Source: Mycolicibacterium neoaurum ATCC 25795 (GTDB taxonomy: Bacteria > Actinomycetota > Actinomycetes > Mycobacteriales > Mycobacteriaceae). Taken from it: a stretch of DNA of 64,000 nucleotides. Made by a program: the position numbers and the translations under genes. Below are positions 17,507 through 26,476 of this stretch, one piece after another. Numbering within the stretch: position 1 is the first letter of the stretch; each line of letters begins with the position of its first letter. The DNA lies in NCBI RefSeq assembly GCF_000691525.1, contig NZ_JMDW01000008.1:186001-250000 (forward strand), in the 5' to 3' direction. The notes beneath the pieces are model-generated. The model had not been told where the DNA came from. It saw only the letters and a program-made list of their open reading frames with translations, and searched no databases.

Positions 17507-18638
17507 GCCCGCTGAAGCGTTCGATCAGGGCGCGCCGGTCGAGCTTGCCGATACCGCGCCGGGGCAGGGCGTCGACGATGTGCAGCTCGCGGGGCGCGGC
17601 CGTCGGGGCCAGCGTCAGCCCGACGTGGGTGCGCACCGCGTCGATATCCGGTGCGCGGTGTCCGGGAGCCGGCACGATCGCGGCGACGACCCGTTGGCCG
17701 AGCCGACGGTCGGGCACCCCGAAGACCGCGCACTCGGCGATCGCGGGGTGGGTGGCCAGCGCATTCTCCACCAGCTGTGGCAGCACGGTGAGGCCGCCGG
17801 TGCTCACCGCATCGTCGATGCGGCCCAGGATGCTCAGCGTCCCGGCGTCGTCGAGGACGCCGATATCGTCGGTGCGAAACCAGCCGGGCTCGGCGAACGG
17901 GTCGGGCGTGACGGGATTGCGGTATCCCGAGGCCACCGCCGGCCCGCCGAGCACGACCCGACCGTCGTCGAGCCGGATCCGCACGCCGTCCAGGGGCAGC
18001 CCGTCGTAGACGCAACCGCCGGCGGTCTCGCTCATGCCGTAGGTGCGCACGATCGGTACCCCGGCGGCGGTGGCCCGCTCGCGTATCCCGGTCGGCAGCG
18101 GGCCCCCGCCGATCAGCACGGCGTCGAATTCGGCAAGTGCCGCGGTGGCAGCCGGATCGGCCAGCGCCTTGTCCAGCTGGTTGGACACCAGTGAGGTGTA
18201 GCGCCGTCCAGGACCCATCCGCGCCGCGGCGTCGACCAGATCGGGCGGGGTGAAGCCCGCGGGCAGGGCCACCACGCTGCTGCCCGCGACGATGCTGCGG
18301 ATCAGCACCTGTAGTCCGGCCACGTGGTAGGCGGGCAGCGCGAGCAACCAGTTGCCGGGTCCGCCGAGACGGTCATGGGTGGCGTTCGCCCCGGCGATCA
18401 ACGCCTTCGCCGAGAGCTGGGCGCCCTTGGGTGTGCCGGTGGTACCGGATGTGGACACCACGACCGAGATGTCCTCGGCGATGGGCTCTCCCACGCGCAA
18501 CGCCGATTCCAGCAGCTCATGCTGGCGGGGGTCGTCGACGGGGACCGGCAGCAGCGCCCCGGTGCCGTGCAGGGCGGCCTCCAGCTCCGGCAGGATCGCC
18601 GCAGCGGCGGCACCGGTGCCGACGGGCAGTGCGGTCAG
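17481..18638 (-). CDS. menE: o-Succinylbenzoate-CoA ligase MenE, non-canonical start
   Basis: ANL-superfamily ligase that activates o-succinylbenzoate with ATP and CoA for MenB. The P-loop STSGTTGTPKG, the YGMSETAGG motif, the WFRTDDIG hinge Asp and the C-terminal Lys in GIGKLDRR are all present. The frame holds no ATG, GTG or TTG between the 18.97-kb ATG and residue 160, inside the conserved domain. The likely start is CTG 18638, forming CTGA with the upstream stop. Alternatively it is ATC 18647, with AAGGA 6 nt upstream. The protein is 385-388 aa, close to Rv0542c (362 aa). Confidence 0.85.
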   Translation of the reverse strand: MTALPVGTGAAAAAILPELEAALHGTGALLPVPVDDPRQHELLESALRVGEPIAEDISVVVSTSGTTGTPKGAQLSAKALIAGANATHDRLGGPGNWLLALPAYHVAGLQVLIRSIVAGSSVVALPAGFTPPDLVDAAARMGPGRRYTSLVSNQLDKALADPAATAALAEFDAVLIGGGPLPTGIRERATAAGVPIVRTYGMSETAGGCVYDGLPLDGVRIRLDDGRVVLGGPAVASGYRNPVTPDPFAEPGWFRTDDIGVLDDAGTLSILGRIDDAVSTGGLTVLPQLVENALATHPAIAECAVFGVPDRRLGQRVVAAIVPAPGHRAPDIDAVRTHVGLTLAPTAAPRELHIVDALPRRGIGKLDRRALIERFSGHDGSGERN

Positions 18639-18967
18639 GACGGTGATGGCGGATCCTTGGGTTCGGGTGGGCGCGGATCGTCGAGCGGCCAGCCCTGCAT
18701 GGCCAGCCGACGTCGCACCCGTTCGATGTCCTCGGCGCGGGGCAGTTCGTCGGTGATCCCGGTGATCATCACCTTGAGATCCACGTGATCGACAGGGCCG
18801 CCGTCGAGATGTGCGCGGTTCATCAGATCCTGCGCGACGGCCTCGGCCTCCTCGTTGGTCAGCCTGCGGGTCAGCAGCGCCATCAGCGGGACACGGTCGG
18901 GCCCCGGCACCCCTTCCGGGTAGCCGGCGGTCAGCCAGGCGGCGATGCGCGCCAGGAAACCGTTCAC
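18635..18967 (-). CDS. DUF3349 protein (copy 1, Rv0543c-like)
   Basis: 110-aa helical protein. It shares with the other copy at 20.7 kb the block AAWLTAGYPEGVP, the LLTRRLT element and the C-terminal RLAMQGWPL. GTG 18967 is chosen because known members start just before the first helix. It is directly upstream of menE and overlaps its probable start. The structure of Rv0543c is a small helical bundle; its function is unknown. Confidence 0.8.
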   Translation of the reverse strand: MNGFLARIAAWLTAGYPEGVPGPDRVPLMALLTRRLTNEEAEAVAQDLMNRAHLDGGPVDHVDLKVMITGITDELPRAEDIERVRRRLAMQGWPLDDPRPPEPKDPPSPS

Positions 18968-19153
18968 GCATCCGAAGCCTGCCAGATACCAGCGGAATCC
19001 GCCGCCTCGGCCCGCCAGTCGAAACGGCACGGGGCGCCCAGATGAACGTTTGGTGAACAGGGTCACGAAAACAGCTGAAATCCCAGGTCAGCGATGACAG
19101 GCAAGTTGGCCGTAATTACGCGAAACGCTGAGGGATGTCTCAGGATTAGGGCC

Positions 19154-20398
19154 ATGAGCGCAGAGCTGATCATCCTGGTGCTGCTGATTGCCACGGCACT
19201 GGCATTCGACTTCACCAATGGCTTTCACGACACCGGAAATGCCATGGCCACGTCGATCGCCACCGGCGCGCTCAAGCCCAAGACCGCTGTGCTGCTGGCC
19301 GGTGTGCTGAACCTGATCGGTGCGTTCCTGTCGGTGGAGGTCGCGGTCACCGTCACCACCTCGGTGCTCAAGGTCCAGGACAGCAAGTCCGGTCAGCTGC
19401 TCCCGGGCATCGATGCCTCGACCGGTTTGACCATTATTTTCGCCGGCTTGATCGGCGGCATCCTCTGGAACCTGCTCACCTGGTTGTTCGGCATCCCCTC
19501 CAGTTCGTCGCATGCGCTCTTCGGCGGACTTATCGGTGCCGGTCTGGCCGCGCTCGGACTGGCCGGGGTCAACTGGTCCGGCGTCACGCAGAAGGTGCTT
19601 ATCCCGGCCGTCGCCGCCCCGGCAATCGCCTGCTTGGTGGCCGGTTGCGGCACCTGGCTGGTCTACCGGTTGACGCGCAACGTCGCCGAGAAGCGGCGCA
19701 AGGACGGTTTCCGCTGGGGACAGATCGCCACGGCCTCACTCGTCGCGTTGTCGCACGGAACCAACGACGCGCAGAAGACGATGGGGGTCATCGCACTGGC
19801 GCTCATCACCACCGGGCACCTCACCGGTGATGTGAAGGAACAGGGTCTGCCGTTCTGGATCATCTTCAGCTGTGCGGTGGCCATCGGCCTCGGTACCTAC
19901 CTCGGCGGCTGGCGGGTCATCCGGACGCTCGGCAAGGGCCTCGTCGAGATCGAGTCCCCGCAGGGTTTTGCCGCCGAGGCCTCCTCGGCTGCCATCATCT
20001 TGAGCTCGAGCGCGGCGGGTATGGCGTTGTCGACCACCCACGTCGCCACCGGCTCGATCCTCGGCAGCGGTGTGGGCAAGCCCGGCGCGGAGGTGCGGTG
20101 GGCGGTGGCCGGCCGCATGGCGGTGGCCTGGCTGATCACGCTGCCCGCCGCCGGTGTGGTCGGCGCGTTGTCCTACTGGTTGTCCCATGGGGTCAAGACC
20201 CTGACCGGGTCGGCACTGGTGGGCGACGGTCTCATCTTCGCGATCCTGGTCGCGCTCTCGGGCTACATGTGGTGGCGCGCCCAGCAGCAGAAGGTCGACC
20301 ACAGCAACGTCAACGCCGACTGGGACGACTCGACCAACTCGGTCATCCCTGCCGATCTGCGCGATGCCGCCGTCGCAAAGCCCACCGCGTCGGTCTGA
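19154..20398 (+). CDS. pitA: Low-affinity inorganic phosphate transporter PitA
   Basis: PiT-family metal-phosphate/proton symporter of 414 aa with ten or more helices. Both inverted-repeat signatures are present: FDFTNGFHDTGNAMATSIAT in the first half and LSHGTNDAQKTMG in the second, each preceding a phosphate-binding helix. The C-terminal tail is acidic. ATG 19154 follows AGGATTAGGG. It is followed by a two-helix protein and a DUF3349 gene, the Rv0545c-Rv0544c-Rv0543c order, but here divergent from menE. Confidence 0.92.
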   Translation: MSAELIILVLLIATALAFDFTNGFHDTGNAMATSIATGALKPKTAVLLAGVLNLIGAFLSVEVAVTVTTSVLKVQDSKSGQLLPGIDASTGLTIIFAGLIGGILWNLLTWLFGIPSSSSHALFGGLIGAGLAALGLAGVNWSGVTQKVLIPAVAAPAIACLVAGCGTWLVYRLTRNVAEKRRKDGFRWGQIATASLVALSHGTNDAQKTMGVIALALITTGHLTGDVKEQGLPFWIIFSCAVAIGLGTYLGGWRVIRTLGKGLVEIESPQGFAAEASSAAIILSSSAAGMALSTTHVATGSILGSGVGKPGAEVRWAVAGRMAVAWLITLPAAGVVGALSYWLSHGVKTLTGSALVGDGLIFAILVALSGYMWWRAQQQKVDHSNVNADWDDSTNSVIPADLRDAAVAKPTASV

Positions 20399-20435
20399 GC
20401 CGGCCCCGATAGTCCACTGACTCAAAGGATTTCAC

Positions 20436-20723
20436 ATGTCTTACCTGGAGAGCATCCTCAAAGTGCTCGGCGTCGGACTGGTGCTCGGTGCGGGTCTGCC
20501 GGCGATCTTCGCGCTCGGCCTGGTGGCCTACTCGCGTGGTGCCGACGGTGCCGCCGGTGGTGATGCCACAGCTGCGGCGCCCAACCCGGCGTTCAAGTTC
20601 CTCGGTATCGGCCTGTTCGTCTTCGTGGGATGGGTGATCCTCACCGCCGTGCTGTGGATCACCAGGGCGACGATCATCCATCACACCGGAATCGACCTGT
20701 TCCCGTTCCTGCCGAAGAAGTGA
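20436..20723 (+). CDS. Two-helix membrane protein (Rv0544c-like)
   Basis: 95-aa protein with transmembrane helices at about 8-33 and 53-77, separated by an Ala/Gly-rich loop, and a short C-terminal PFLPKK tail. AAAGGA 8 nt before the ATG is a good ribosome-binding site. It sits 37 bp after pitA and 7 bp before the DUF3349 gene, the order seen for Rv0544c. It may be an accessory to PitA; function unknown. Confidence 0.75.
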   Translation: MSYLESILKVLGVGLVLGAGLPAIFALGLVAYSRGADGAAGGDATAAAPNPAFKFLGIGLFVFVGWVILTAVLWITRATIIHHTGIDLFPFLPKK

Positions 20724-20730
20724 GACTGCG

Positions 20731-21042
20731 ATGACGGAAAACAAGAACGTCCTGGAGAACGTCCTGAACTGGCTGCACCAAGGCTATCCGGAGGGCGTGC
20801 CGCCGACCGACTACTTCGCGCTGCTGGCGCTGCTGAAGCGCTCGCTGACCGAAGACGAGGTCGTGGCTGCCGCGAAGTCGGTGTTGCGCTCCAGCGACGG
20901 GATCAGCCCGGTGACCGAGGCCGAGATCAGCGGAGCCATCCAGCTGGTCACCGACAAGGAACCGAATCCCGAAGAACTGCACCAGGTTGCGTCGCGGCTG
21001 GCATCGGTGGGCTGGCCGCTGGCGCCGGCTCCGGCCCGCTGA
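20731..21042 (+). CDS. DUF3349 protein (copy 2)
   Basis: 103 aa, a paralogue of the gene at 18635-18967. Shared positions include NWLHQGYPEGVPP, LALLKRSLTEDE, TDKEPNPEE and RLASVGWPL. It is the third gene of the pitA cassette. Its last 95 bp overlap the 3' part of the convergent TetR gene, which is a long antisense overlap. Function unknown; the repeated link to pitA suggests a phosphate-related role (inference). Confidence 0.8.
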   Translation: MTENKNVLENVLNWLHQGYPEGVPPTDYFALLALLKRSLTEDEVVAAAKSVLRSSDGISPVTEAEISGAIQLVTDKEPNPEELHQVASRLASVGWPLAPAPAR

Positions 21043-21580
21043 CGCACGACAGGAAACCCCGAAGAAGGATCTCGTGTAGATCCGCCGCCGGGATGTCCTG
21101 CAATCCCGGGTCGGTCGTACAGAAGTAGAGGCCGGCGCAGGCCACCGACAGGGCCACCCGTTCGCTGTGGGTGGGATCGGTACCCGACAGCAGTGACCGC
21201 ATTCGCTCAGCGAGTGCCACCAACTCCCCGTGTCGGCTGACCAATTGGTCGACGGCTGGGTCCCCCCGGAACAGGCAGCAGGCGCGCCGCTGGTCGACGG
21301 CCACGCCGACGAGGCCGCGGATCGCGGTATCACGACGGCGCTGCGGTGACGATTGCGCCTCGCCTTCTTCGACGACCCGCGCGATGGCATCGAACAGCGG
21401 TGTCAGTAGGGCCAATACGATGTCGTCCTTCGACCGGAACTGGTAGTACACCGCGCCTTTGGCGACGCCGAGCCGATCGGCGATCATGCGCAGCGAGGTG
21501 CCTTGAACGCCGTGTTCGGCGAACAGTTCGACGGCGGCATCGATGACGCGCTCGCGCGCGGTGGTGCGTCCGCCGAGCAT
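20948..21580 (-). CDS. TetR-family regulator of the MmpS/MmpL operon
   Basis: 210 aa. The N-terminal TetR helix-turn-helix (ARERVIDAAVELFAEHGVQG, then GVAKGAVYYQFRSKDD) precedes a TetR_C-like ligand domain with several Cys residues (RRACCLF). ATG 21580 has GAAGGGGG as ribosome-binding site. It is divergent from mmpS, with a palindromic operator candidate between, as Rv0452 stands next to mmpS4. It resembles the second TetR at 25.9 kb. The Pro/Ala-rich C-terminal tail lies in the overlap with DUF3349. Confidence 0.85.
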   Translation of the reverse strand: MLGGRTTARERVIDAAVELFAEHGVQGTSLRMIADRLGVAKGAVYYQFRSKDDIVLALLTPLFDAIARVVEEGEAQSSPQRRRDTAIRGLVGVAVDQRRACCLFRGDPAVDQLVSRHGELVALAERMRSLLSGTDPTHSERVALSVACAGLYFCTTDPGLQDIPAADLHEILLRGFLSCVSGPEPAPAASPPMPAATQPGAVLRDSVPCR

Positions 21581-21599
21581 CTGGCCCCCTTCACGGTAT

Positions 21600-21657
21600 G
21601 CCGTACGACTTGTCCATATTCAAGCATGGGCTACGCCACAATTAGCCGTACGGCTTG
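21600..21657. promoter_or_regulatory. Paired palindromic operator between tetR and mmpS
   Basis: GCCGTACGACTTG (21600-21612) and GCCGTACGGCTTG (21645-21657) are 12/13 identical direct repeats 45 bp apart. The second contains the perfect palindrome AGCCGTACGGCT (21644-21655). The first lies 20 bp before the tetR start; the second covers the likely -35 of mmpS. Confidence 0.6.
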
Positions 21658-21675
21658 CTTGAAGTTGGCCAACTG

Positions 21676-21681
21676 TATAAC
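21676..21681 (+). promoter_or_regulatory. Probable -10 of mmpS
   Basis: TATAAC, with TTGCTT (21655-21660) upstream at 15-bp spacing, overlaps the palindromic operator. This implies repression by occlusion. Confidence 0.4.
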
Positions 21682-21753
21682 TTGTGTGAGTCCGATGGCC
21701 AATGAGTGCTATCGGCCGTGTGTTGGTCGGCACTGCGGAAGGACGTCGGGAGA

Positions 21754-22182
21754 ATGCAGCTGCTCAAACGGGTGTGGTTACCCCTGGTCATCGTCGTGGT
21801 CGTCGGAGTCGGCGGCTTCTCGGTGGACCGGATACGCGGAGTATTCGCCTCCGACCCCCCGCTGGTAACTCCGGTGAACTTCGCCAACGACCCCGAGCCG
21901 TTCGACCCGAAAGTGGTGACCTATGAGATCTTCGGCCCGGAAGGCGCTGCTGTGGACGTGAACTACGTCGATCTCGCCGGTGAACCGCAACGGGTGGACG
22001 GCGCTATCCTGCCCTGGTCGGTCGTCCTGCAGACCACCGAGCCCTCCGCGGCGGCCAATATCGTGGCGCAGGGCAAGACGAGCTTCTTGGGTTGCCGCGT
22101 GCTCGTCGACGGCGAACTCAAGGACGAGCGCACGGTCTCCGGCACCAATGTCCAGACCTTCTGCATCGTGAAGTCCGCATGA
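21754..22182 (+). CDS. mmpS: MmpS-family membrane accessory protein
   Basis: 142-aa MmpS: one N-terminal helix (about 5-25), then a periplasmic beta-rich domain with the family pattern [19 protein letters not shown] and two Cys near the C-terminus. MmpS proteins support MmpL4/5-type transporters in siderophore export. ATG 21754 has GGGAG 4 nt upstream; upstream in-frame ATG 21706 lacks this. The stop overlaps mmpL (ATGA). Confidence 0.88.
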   Translation: MQLLKRVWLPLVIVVVVGVGGFSVDRIRGVFASDPPLVTPVNFANDPEPFDPKVVTYEIFGPEGAAVDVNYVDLAGEPQRVDGAILPWSVVLQTTEPSAAANIVAQGKTSFLGCRVLVDGELKDERTVSGTNVQTFCIVKSA

Positions 22183-25097
22183 GCGGGGCGCATGCCGGCG
22201 CCGAGCCGCCACACAGCGCCGACGCGCCCACCGGCCCGATCGCGGTGCAATCACCGCATCAGACAGCACATTTCGGCCGCGTCGCGCGGGTGTTCCGCAA
22301 GCTCGCGGTGCCGTTCATCCTCGGCTGGATCGCCGTTGCGGTCTTCCTGAACGTCGCGGTGCCTCAGCTTGAGGCGGTCGGCGAGCTGCGGTCGGTCTCG
22401 ATGAGCCCCAAGGAAGCCCCTGCGGTCATCGCCACCGAACACATCGGCGAGGTCTTCCAGGAATACGAATCGAACAGCTCGGTGATGATCGTGCTGGAGG
22501 GTCAGGAACCCCTCGGTGCGGACACCCGCCGGTACTACTCGGAGCTGATCGCCAAACTGGAGGCCGACAAGGCCCACGTCGAACACGTTCAGGATCTGTG
22601 GAGCGATCCGCTGACCGCGACCGGTGTGCAGAGCGGCGACGGCAAGGCCGTCTACGTCTCGGCGAACCTGGCCGGAAACCAGGGCGAGGCAAAGTCACTG
22701 GAGTCCATCGAGGCCGTCAAGAACATCGTCGAGAGCATGCCGCCACCCGACGGCGTGCAGGTGTTCGTGACCGGATCGGCGGCCATGACGGCCGAACAGA
22801 CCGAGGCCAGCCACGGCAGTATGCGACTGATCGAGGCACTGACCTTCCTGGTCATCATCGTCATGCTGCTCATCATCTTCCGCTCCGTCATGACGATGGT
22901 GCTGATGATCGTGATGGTGGCCGTGAGCCTGCTGACGGTGCGGGGTGCGGTTGCCGCGCTCGGGTATTACGAGATCATCGGGCTCTCGACGTTCGCGACC
23001 GGTCTGCTGGTCACCTTGGCCATCGCGATCTCGGTCGACTACGCGATCTTCCTCATCGGGCGGTACCAGGAGGCCAGGAGCGCCGGTGAGGATCGTGAGC
23101 AGGCGTACTACACCATGTTCGGCGGCACCGCTCATGTGATCGTCGGCTCCGGGCTGACCATCGCCGGTGCCACGTTCTGTCTGAGCTTCACCCGGCTGCC
23201 GTATTTCCAGACCCTCGGTGTGCCGCTGGCCGTGGGCATGCTGGTGCTGATCGTCACGGCCATGACCTTCGGTCCGGCCATGATCACCGTCGGCGGACGG
23301 TTCCTGGATCCCAAGCGTGCCACCCGCGTACGTGGCTGGCGCAAGGTCGGTGCCGCGGTGGTCCGCTGGCCCGGACCCATCCTGATCACCACCATCGCGG
23401 TCTCGCTGATCGGTCTGCTGGCATTGCCCGGCTACAAGACGAGTTACAACGACCGCCTCTATCTGCCGGACGACATCAGCTCCAACGAGGGTTATGCCGC
23501 CGCCGAACGGCACTTCTCGCCGGCGCGGTTGAATCCGGAGATCCTGATGATCGAAAGTGACCGGGACCTACGCAATCCCGCCGACTTCCTGGTGATCGAG
23601 AAGATCGCGAAGGCCATCTTCCAGGTCGACGGAATCGGGCGCGTGCAGACCATCACCCGGCCCGACGGCACGCCGATCGAGAACACCTCGATCCCGTACA
23701 TGATCAGTCAGAACAGCACGCTGCAACGGTTGAACGAGAAGTACAACCAAGACCGCACCGCCGATATGTCCAACCAGGTTGCGGACATGGACCGGACCAT
23801 CGCGAGCATGGACAAGATGCAGGCCATCACCGAGCAAATGGCCGACACCACGTCCAAGATGGTGTCCTCGATGGACCTCATGGTCGGTGACATCGAGGAC
23901 ATGCGGGACAGCATCGCCAACTTCGACGACTTCTTCCGCCCGATGCGCAACTACTTCTATTGGGAACCGCACTGTTTCAACATCCCGATGTGCTGGTCCA
24001 TCCGGTCCGTCTTCGACGTGCTCGACGGCATCGACGTGATGACCACCAACATGAACGACATGATGCCGCAGATGCATCGGCTCAACGAACTGATGCCGCA
24101 GATGATCGCGATCATGCCCGAGATGAAGCAGACCATGGTCAACATGAAGGAGATGATGCTGACCATGCAGCAGACCCAGGCGGGTATGCAGGAGCAGCAG
24201 CGCATCATGAGCGAGACCTCGACCGAAATGGGTAAGGCCTTCAACGATGCGATGAACGACGACTCGTTCTATCTGCCTGCCGAGGCGTTCGACAACCCGG
24301 ATTTTGCAAAGGGTTTGGAACAGTTCCTGTCCCCGGACGGGCATGCGGTGCGGTTCATGATCAACCATGAGGGCGACCCGATGTCGGCCGAGGGTATCGA
24401 GAAGATCGAACCGATCAAGACCGCGGCCAAGAATGCGATCAAGGGCACCCCGCTGGAGGGCTCGACGATCTATCTGGGCGGCACCGCGTCGACGTTCAAG
24501 GATATGGCCGACGGTACTCGCTATGACCTGCTGATCGCCGGTATCGCGGCCATCTGCCTGATCTTCCTGATCATGCTGCTGCTCACCCGGGCCATCGTGG
24601 CCGCGGCGGTCATCGTGGGCACCGTGGTGCTCTCCCTCGGCGCGTCCTTCGGAGTGTCGGTGCTGCTGTGGCAACACCTGCTCGGTATCGAGTTGCACTG
24701 GATGGTGTTGCCGATGGCGGTGATCATCCTGCTGGCCGTGGGTGCGGACTACAACCTGCTGGTCGTGTCGCGGCTCAAGGAGGAGATCCACGCCGGGTTG
24801 AGCACCGGGATGATCCGTGCCATGGGCGGTTCCGGCTCGACGGTCACCGCGGCCGGCATGGTGTTCGCGTTCACCATGATGGTGATGGCGGTCAGCGACC
24901 TGACCATCATGGGCCAGGTCGGCACGACGATCGGGCTGGGTCTGTTGTTCGACACCCTGGTGATCCGATCGTTCATGACACCCTCGATCGCCGCGCTCAT
25001 GGGCAAGTGGTTCTGGTGGCCTCAGCAGGTGCGCCAGCGTCCCAAGCCGCAACCCTGGCCGCCCATTCAACGACGACCTCAGGATGTGTTGGTGTGA
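22179..25097 (+). CDS. mmpL: MmpL-family RND exporter (MmpL4/5-like)
   Basis: 972-aa RND transporter with twelve predicted helices in two halves. The proton-relay Asp-Tyr pairs are Asp287-Tyr288 ([12 protein letters not shown]) and Asp857-Tyr858 ([12 protein letters not shown]). The second periplasmic domain holds a long Met-rich coiled-coil (about residues 525-690), as in MmpL4/MmpL5, which export mycobactin/carboxymycobactin or glycopeptidolipid precursors. It is coupled to mmpS and to the next gene (TGATG). The cargo is inferred, not proven. Confidence 0.9.
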   Translation: MSGAHAGAEPPHSADAPTGPIAVQSPHQTAHFGRVARVFRKLAVPFILGWIAVAVFLNVAVPQLEAVGELRSVSMSPKEAPAVIATEHIGEVFQEYESNSSVMIVLEGQEPLGADTRRYYSELIAKLEADKAHVEHVQDLWSDPLTATGVQSGDGKAVYVSANLAGNQGEAKSLESIEAVKNIVESMPPPDGVQVFVTGSAAMTAEQTEASHGSMRLIEALTFLVIIVMLLIIFRSVMTMVLMIVMVAVSLLTVRGAVAALGYYEIIGLSTFATGLLVTLAIAISVDYAIFLIGRYQEARSAGEDREQAYYTMFGGTAHVIVGSGLTIAGATFCLSFTRLPYFQTLGVPLAVGMLVLIVTAMTFGPAMITVGGRFLDPKRATRVRGWRKVGAAVVRWPGPILITTIAVSLIGLLALPGYKTSYNDRLYLPDDISSNEGYAAAERHFSPARLNPEILMIESDRDLRNPADFLVIEKIAKAIFQVDGIGRVQTITRPDGTPIENTSIPYMISQNSTLQRLNEKYNQDRTADMSNQVADMDRTIASMDKMQAITEQMADTTSKMVSSMDLMVGDIEDMRDSIANFDDFFRPMRNYFYWEPHCFNIPMCWSIRSVFDVLDGIDVMTTNMNDMMPQMHRLNELMPQMIAIMPEMKQTMVNMKEMMLTMQQTQAGMQEQQRIMSETSTEMGKAFNDAMNDDSFYLPAEAFDNPDFAKGLEQFLSPDGHAVRFMINHEGDPMSAEGIEKIEPIKTAAKNAIKGTPLEGSTIYLGGTASTFKDMADGTRYDLLIAGIAAICLIFLIMLLLTRAIVAAAVIVGTVVLSLGASFGVSVLLWQHLLGIELHWMVLPMAVIILLAVGADYNLLVVSRLKEEIHAGLSTGMIRAMGGSGSTVTAAGMVFAFTMMVMAVSDLTIMGQVGTTIGLGLLFDTLVIRSFMTPSIAALMGKWFWWPQQVRQRPKPQPWPPIQRRPQDVLV

Positions 25098-25444
25098 TGA
25101 GGAATTCACGGATCGCATCGATGCTGGCCGCCGGTGCCGCGGTGACCGCTTTTGTGGCCGCACCGGTCGCCCAGGCAGATCGTGACGAGGCCTTCGCCGA
25201 TCAGTTGCACACCTATGGCGTCTACGGGCAGAAGGATTTCAACGCCTGGATCGCCAAGATCATGTGCAAACGCCTGCACCGCGGGGTGGACGCCGACGTG
25301 TACGCCTCGGCGAAGTTCGTGCACGACCAATTACAGAACGGGTCGAGCACCGAACAGGCCTGGCAGTTCGTCGGGGCCGGTATCCCGGCGTACTGCCCGG
25401 AGCTCACCCATGTCTTGACCCAGGCCTCCACTGATAAGGAGTAA
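25097..25444 (+). CDS. Secreted DUF732 protein in the exporter operon
   Basis: 115 aa with a signal peptide (cleavage after AQA27). The mature part is a small helical DUF732 domain with two Cys (57 and 100) likely to form a disulfide. Its ATG overlaps the mmpL stop by one base (TGATG), so it is part of the exporter transcript. DUF732 proteins are widespread in mycobacteria without known function. Placement here suggests a periplasmic role in substrate transfer (inference). Confidence 0.8.
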   Translation: MRNSRIASMLAAGAAVTAFVAAPVAQADRDEAFADQLHTYGVYGQKDFNAWIAKIMCKRLHRGVDADVYASAKFVHDQLQNGSSTEQAWQFVGAGIPAYCPELTHVLTQASTDKE

Positions 25445-25448
25445 CGCC

Positions 25449-25892
25449 ATGAGCCGTAACAGGTTTGCGCTGGCCGGGTTCGCCGCCGCGGCCGTGGTCA
25501 CGCTGACGCCCGGCGTGGCTGCTGCCGATGCCACCGACGAGTACCCGATCCCGAGCAATATGCTCAAGACCACGTGCACGGTGGATCAGTACATGGCCGC
25601 GGTGCGCGATACCGATCCGGTGTACTACGAGCGCTACATGATCGACTACAACAACAAGTCGCCGGAAGTGCAACGGGCCGCACGTGATCGGATCACCTGG
25701 TTCTTCTCGATGGACTATGCCGGGCGCCGGCAGTACTCGGAGGACACCGCTACCAACGCCTTCTACGAGCAGCTGGCCTGGAACTGGCCGAACTGGGTCA
25801 AACTCTTCTTCAACAACAAGGGCGTTGTCGCGCACGGGACCGAGGTCTGTGCCGGCTATCCGCCGGCCGATCCCGGTGTCTGGGTCTGGTGA
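25449..25892 (+). CDS. Secreted DUF5078 protein, Rv0455c-like
   Basis: 147 aa with a signal peptide (AAA26). The mature protein has the motifs DQYMAAVRDTDPVYYERY, WFFSMDYAGRRQYSEDT and KLFFNNKGVVA, which I recognise from Rv0455c, a periplasmic 'cinched' protein reported to be needed for siderophore secretion in M. tuberculosis. Cys43 and Cys134 are placed for the clasping disulfide. Four bp separate it from the DUF732 gene. This strongly suggests that the operon exports a siderophore. Confidence 0.85.
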   Translation: MSRNRFALAGFAAAAVVTLTPGVAAADATDEYPIPSNMLKTTCTVDQYMAAVRDTDPVYYERYMIDYNNKSPEVQRAARDRITWFFSMDYAGRRQYSEDTATNAFYEQLAWNWPNWVKLFFNNKGVVAHGTEVCAGYPPADPGVWVW

Positions 25893-25901
25893 GCGCGGCC
25901 G

Positions 25902-26474
25902 TCAGTCGAAATATGCGGTGTCGCGCAGCAACTGCTGGGTCGCGGCCAGCAGCGTGCGGTGCAGATCCTCGTCACTGACATCCTCGAGCGCCTTATCGGT
26001 GACCGCGGCGTACACACCGTTGGTGACCATCGAGATGACCACCCGCCCTGCCGGGCCGTGCCCACCGCCCAACAACAGATTGGTGAAGCGCTCCACCAGG
26101 TCACTGAGGTCTTCGCGGGCCTCGATCATGCCCTCCAACACCGGATCGCCTGCCAACACCGCGGCCAGCCGACGGTTGCGGACGCTGAACTCGATGAATC
26201 CACTGATGGCGATCTCACGGCGGGTGCGCGGGTCGGTGACCGCCTCGGCGATCGTCACCACCCGGGCCATATCGTCGAACATCGGCTGCGCCGCGGCGGC
26301 GACGATCTCTTCCTTGGAATGGAACTGGTAGTAGACCGAGGCCTTCCCGACCCCGATACTGTCGGCGATCATCTGCAGCGTGGTGCCGCTGACACCGTGT
26401 TCACCGAACAACGTCAACGCAGCCTCCAGCACCCGGGTCCGTGCCGTGCCGCGTCCCAACACCGATTTGGCCAC
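25902..26474 (-). CDS. TetR-family regulator (second copy)
   Basis: 190 aa. Helix-turn-helix ARTRVLEAALTLFGEHGVSG, then GVGKASVYYQFHSKEE, similar through both domains to the TetR at 20.9 kb; later EIAISGFIEF and GDPVLEGMI align too. GTG 26474 starts 2 bp after the glyoxalase gene stop, so it is co-transcribed with that gene. It converges on the DUF5078 gene with a 9-bp gap. It may co-regulate the exporter; this is inferred. Confidence 0.8.
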   Translation of the reverse strand: MAKSVLGRGTARTRVLEAALTLFGEHGVSGTTLQMIADSIGVGKASVYYQFHSKEEIVAAAAQPMFDDMARVVTIAEAVTDPRTRREIAISGFIEFSVRNRRLAAVLAGDPVLEGMIEAREDLSDLVERFTNLLLGGGHGPAGRVVISMVTNGVYAAVTDKALEDVSDEDLHRTLLAATQQLLRDTAYFD

Positions 26475-26476
26475 TG

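Noticed and set aside
23568..25163. Long open frame opposite mmpL
   Set aside because: His/Asp/Arg-rich product without domains; a mirror of GC-rich codon usage in the real gene.
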